Source of the DNA: Methanocorpusculum sp.
Lineage (GTDB): Archaea > Halobacteriota > Methanomicrobia > Methanomicrobiales > Methanocorpusculaceae
Length of the DNA stretch: 5,938 nucleotides
NCBI GenBank assembly: GCA_029987025.1
Contig: DALTWQ010000075.1
Location: 1-5,938 of the forward strand
Direction of reading: 5' to 3'
Part shown: positions 5,183-5,938 of the stretch, in pieces
How the letters are laid out: each line of letters opens with the position of its first letter
Numbering within the stretch: the stretch's first letter is position 1
Notes under the pieces: generated by a model
Database searches by the model: none
What the model was told of the DNA's origin: nothing
Seen by the model: the letters and a program-made list of their open reading frames with translations, nothing else
Made by a program: the position numbers and the translations under genes

Positions 5183-5563
5183 GTGAATATCATGAAAGAA
5201 TCTGACATTTCCAAAGGTCATGTAACGCTTGAGAAAAATATCGGACATGTTCCGAGAGTCTTTAAGGAACTTGCAAAGACCAGCCCGGAGATGCATGACG
5301 CTGTTCTTACGCTTGACAGTTTCATCTGGGCGGACAATGCGCTGACGAGGAAGGAAAAGAAGCTTATCGCTGTCGCGGTCGCGGCAGCTCTTCGCGACAC
5401 GCATGCAGTGCGTGCACAGCTTACAGGTGCTAAAGCGCTTGGTGTTTCTCTTGCGGAAATCGATGAGGCGCTGCGTGTTTCGTTTATGCTTTCGGGAATG
5501 CCTGCGTATGTGCAGGGTATAACAACGGCCGAAGCGGTTTACGGGGAAAAGAAGGAAACGTGA
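5183..5563 (+). CDS. Carboxymuconolactone decarboxylase / AhpD-like protein lacking cysteines
   Basis: The 126-residue product is an all-helical protein of the carboxymuconolactone decarboxylase family (PF02627), whose members include gamma-carboxymuconolactone decarboxylases and the AhpD peroxidase adaptor. The recognisable core is LTRKEKKLIAVAVAAAL (residues 54-70) followed by RDTHAVRAQLTGAKALGVSLAEIDEALRV (71-99). AhpD-type members carry CxxCxxxH at this place. Here it reads D72-T-H-A75-V-R-A-Q79 and the whole protein has no cysteine, so thiol peroxidase chemistry of the AhpD kind is not possible. The reaction is therefore unknown. The start at 5183 is a GTG; an in-frame ATG three codons later (5192) is the more conservative choice, and no good SD precedes either. 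It is transcribed away from the flavoprotein gene, which hints at a shared redox or stress role. Length is normal for a single-domain member. Confidence 0.85.
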   Translation: MNIMKESDISKGHVTLEKNIGHVPRVFKELAKTSPEMHDAVLTLDSFIWADNALTRKEKKLIAVAVAAALRDTHAVRAQLTGAKALGVSLAEIDEALRVSFMLSGMPAYVQGITTAEAVYGEKKET

Positions 5564-5567
5564 GGAT

Positions 5568-5584
5568 TCTTCTTCTATTTTTTC
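5568..5584 (+). terminator. T-rich transcription terminator after the AhpD-like gene
   Basis: A pyrimidine-rich run ending in six consecutive T (5578-5583) begins a few bases after the stop codon. Archaeal RNA polymerase terminates at such U-tracts without needing a hairpin. None is seen before it. Confidence 0.5.
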
Positions 5585-5620
5585 ATCTGTTATCAAAGAT
5601 AGAACGATTCAAAATGGGTC

Positions 5621-5693
5621 TTCGACATTTTATGTGAACTATGGTATTTCTATCTCGTCAATGTGTAGGCTATCCCCAGACACGGATGTCACG
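5621..5693 (-). repeat. Inner 73-bp inverted repeat, right arm (pairs with 294-366)
   Basis: Reverse complement matches 294-366 at 69 of 73 positions. Here it joins directly to the outer arm at 5693/5694, forming CACGGATGTCACGGAT (5681-5696), two CACGGAT motifs 9 nt apart. The remaining stretch 5585-5620 shows nothing recognisable. Confidence 0.85.
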
Positions 5694-5722
5694 GATTACA
5701 CACGGATGCGGCCTTCGGCCGC

Positions 5723-5743
5723 GGCTTGCGCAATGCGCAAGCC
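5723..5743. repeat. 21-nt palindrome, copy 3
   Basis: Mirror counterpart of 196-216 in the right element, with the same two 10-nt arms around one base. Confidence 0.85.
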
Positions 5744-5849
5744 TTCACGGATGAATACTTAAAAATTATATATTTTAGATGGCATTCCCCATTCTATTTC
5801 CGTTGACTAATACAGATAGGCATGAATCTTCGTTTTTTATATCCGCGGA

Positions 5850-5870
5850 GGCTTGCGCATTGCGCAAGCC
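5850..5870. repeat. 21-nt palindrome, copy 4
   Basis: Mirror counterpart of 69-89 in the right element. It is followed by the GCGAGC-GCA-GCGAGC block (5871-5885), which has no equivalent beside copy 3. Confidence 0.85.
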
Positions 5871-5884
5871 GCGAGCGCAGCGAG

Positions 5885-5938
5885 CATCCGTGTGTAATCA
5901 GCGAGAGCCGCAGGCTCGAAGCTAAAGCAGGCCGAAGG
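5885..5938. repeat. 54-bp terminal repeat, outer arm of right element
   Basis: Exact reverse complement of 1-54 and identical, in the same direction, to 231-284. The window stops at its last base. Confidence 0.85.

Larger units (their letters stand above)
5694..5938 (-). mobile_element. MITE-like palindromic repeat element, right copy, shortened
   Basis: This is the inverted copy of 1-245, identical at every position. It keeps the outer 54-bp terminal repeat (5885-5938), both 21-nt palindromes (5723-5743, 5850-5870), the AT-rich core and the GCGGCC hairpin (5708-5722). Of the inner terminal repeat it retains only 15 nt (5694-5708), so it lacks the remaining 39 nt plus 9 further nt found on the left (246-293). 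Either the left copy gained this 48-bp module or the right copy lost it. No protein is encoded. Confidence 0.6.

Noticed and set aside
5174..5596. 140-codon minus-strand ORF opposite the AhpD-like gene
   Set aside because: It is very rich in Arg/His/Lys/Cys, as expected from antisense of a helical acidic protein, and covers the other strand of a recognisable family member.

Overview
The window most likely comes from a euryarchaeon, and a methanogen of the Methanomicrobiales (Methanocorpusculum-like) would fit. The support is a class I lysyl-tRNA synthetase, an archaeal-type radical SAM protein resembling COG2108, an archaeal-looking cis-prenyltransferase, TATA-like boxes about 25-30 nt upstream of starts, and SD sequences of the GAGGT type. 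The genus is inferred from general familiarity; no search was possible.

Layout. Positions 1-492 hold no gene. They carry a palindrome-rich repeat element followed by a short promoter region. Positions 493-3782 hold three tightly packed plus-strand genes: lysS, a radical SAM/Fe-S protein of unknown substrate, and uppS. The gaps are 9 bp and a 4-bp ATGA overlap, so this looks like one operon. Two minus-strand genes follow: a DNA alkylation repair (AlkD-like) HEAT-type protein at 3779-4480 and a flavodoxin-fold NAD(P)H/FMN reductase at 4458-5069. They overlap each other, and the alkylation repair gene shares a palindromic TTAA stop with uppS. Across a 113-bp divergent intergenic region with two dyads lies a small carboxymuconolactone decarboxylase/AhpD-like gene, 5183-5563. 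Positions 5564-5938 contain a T-rich probable terminator and a second, inverted copy of the repeat element.

The most unusual structure is the pair of repeats. Positions 1-245 and 5694-5938 are exact reverse complements, and an inner 73-bp arm (294-366 versus 5621-5693) matches at 69 of 73 positions. The left copy contains its own 54-bp perfect terminal inverted repeats (1-54 and 231-284), two copies of a 21-nt palindrome, and an AT-rich unique core. It encodes no protein and looks like a MITE-type or modular palindromic repeat. The right copy lacks a 48-bp piece that the left one has. The gene block is therefore bracketed by inverted repeats and could in principle invert. Both window ends coincide with the outer edge of the repeat, so an assembly breakpoint must also be considered.

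The genes are mostly housekeeping (translation, polyprenyl lipid carrier synthesis) plus a stress/redox cluster (base repair, flavoprotein, AhpD-like protein). I see no defence system, CRISPR array, transposase, tRNA or rRNA. The less ordinary points are the repeat architecture, the uncharacterised radical SAM protein held between lysS and uppS, and a cysteine-free AhpD-like protein.
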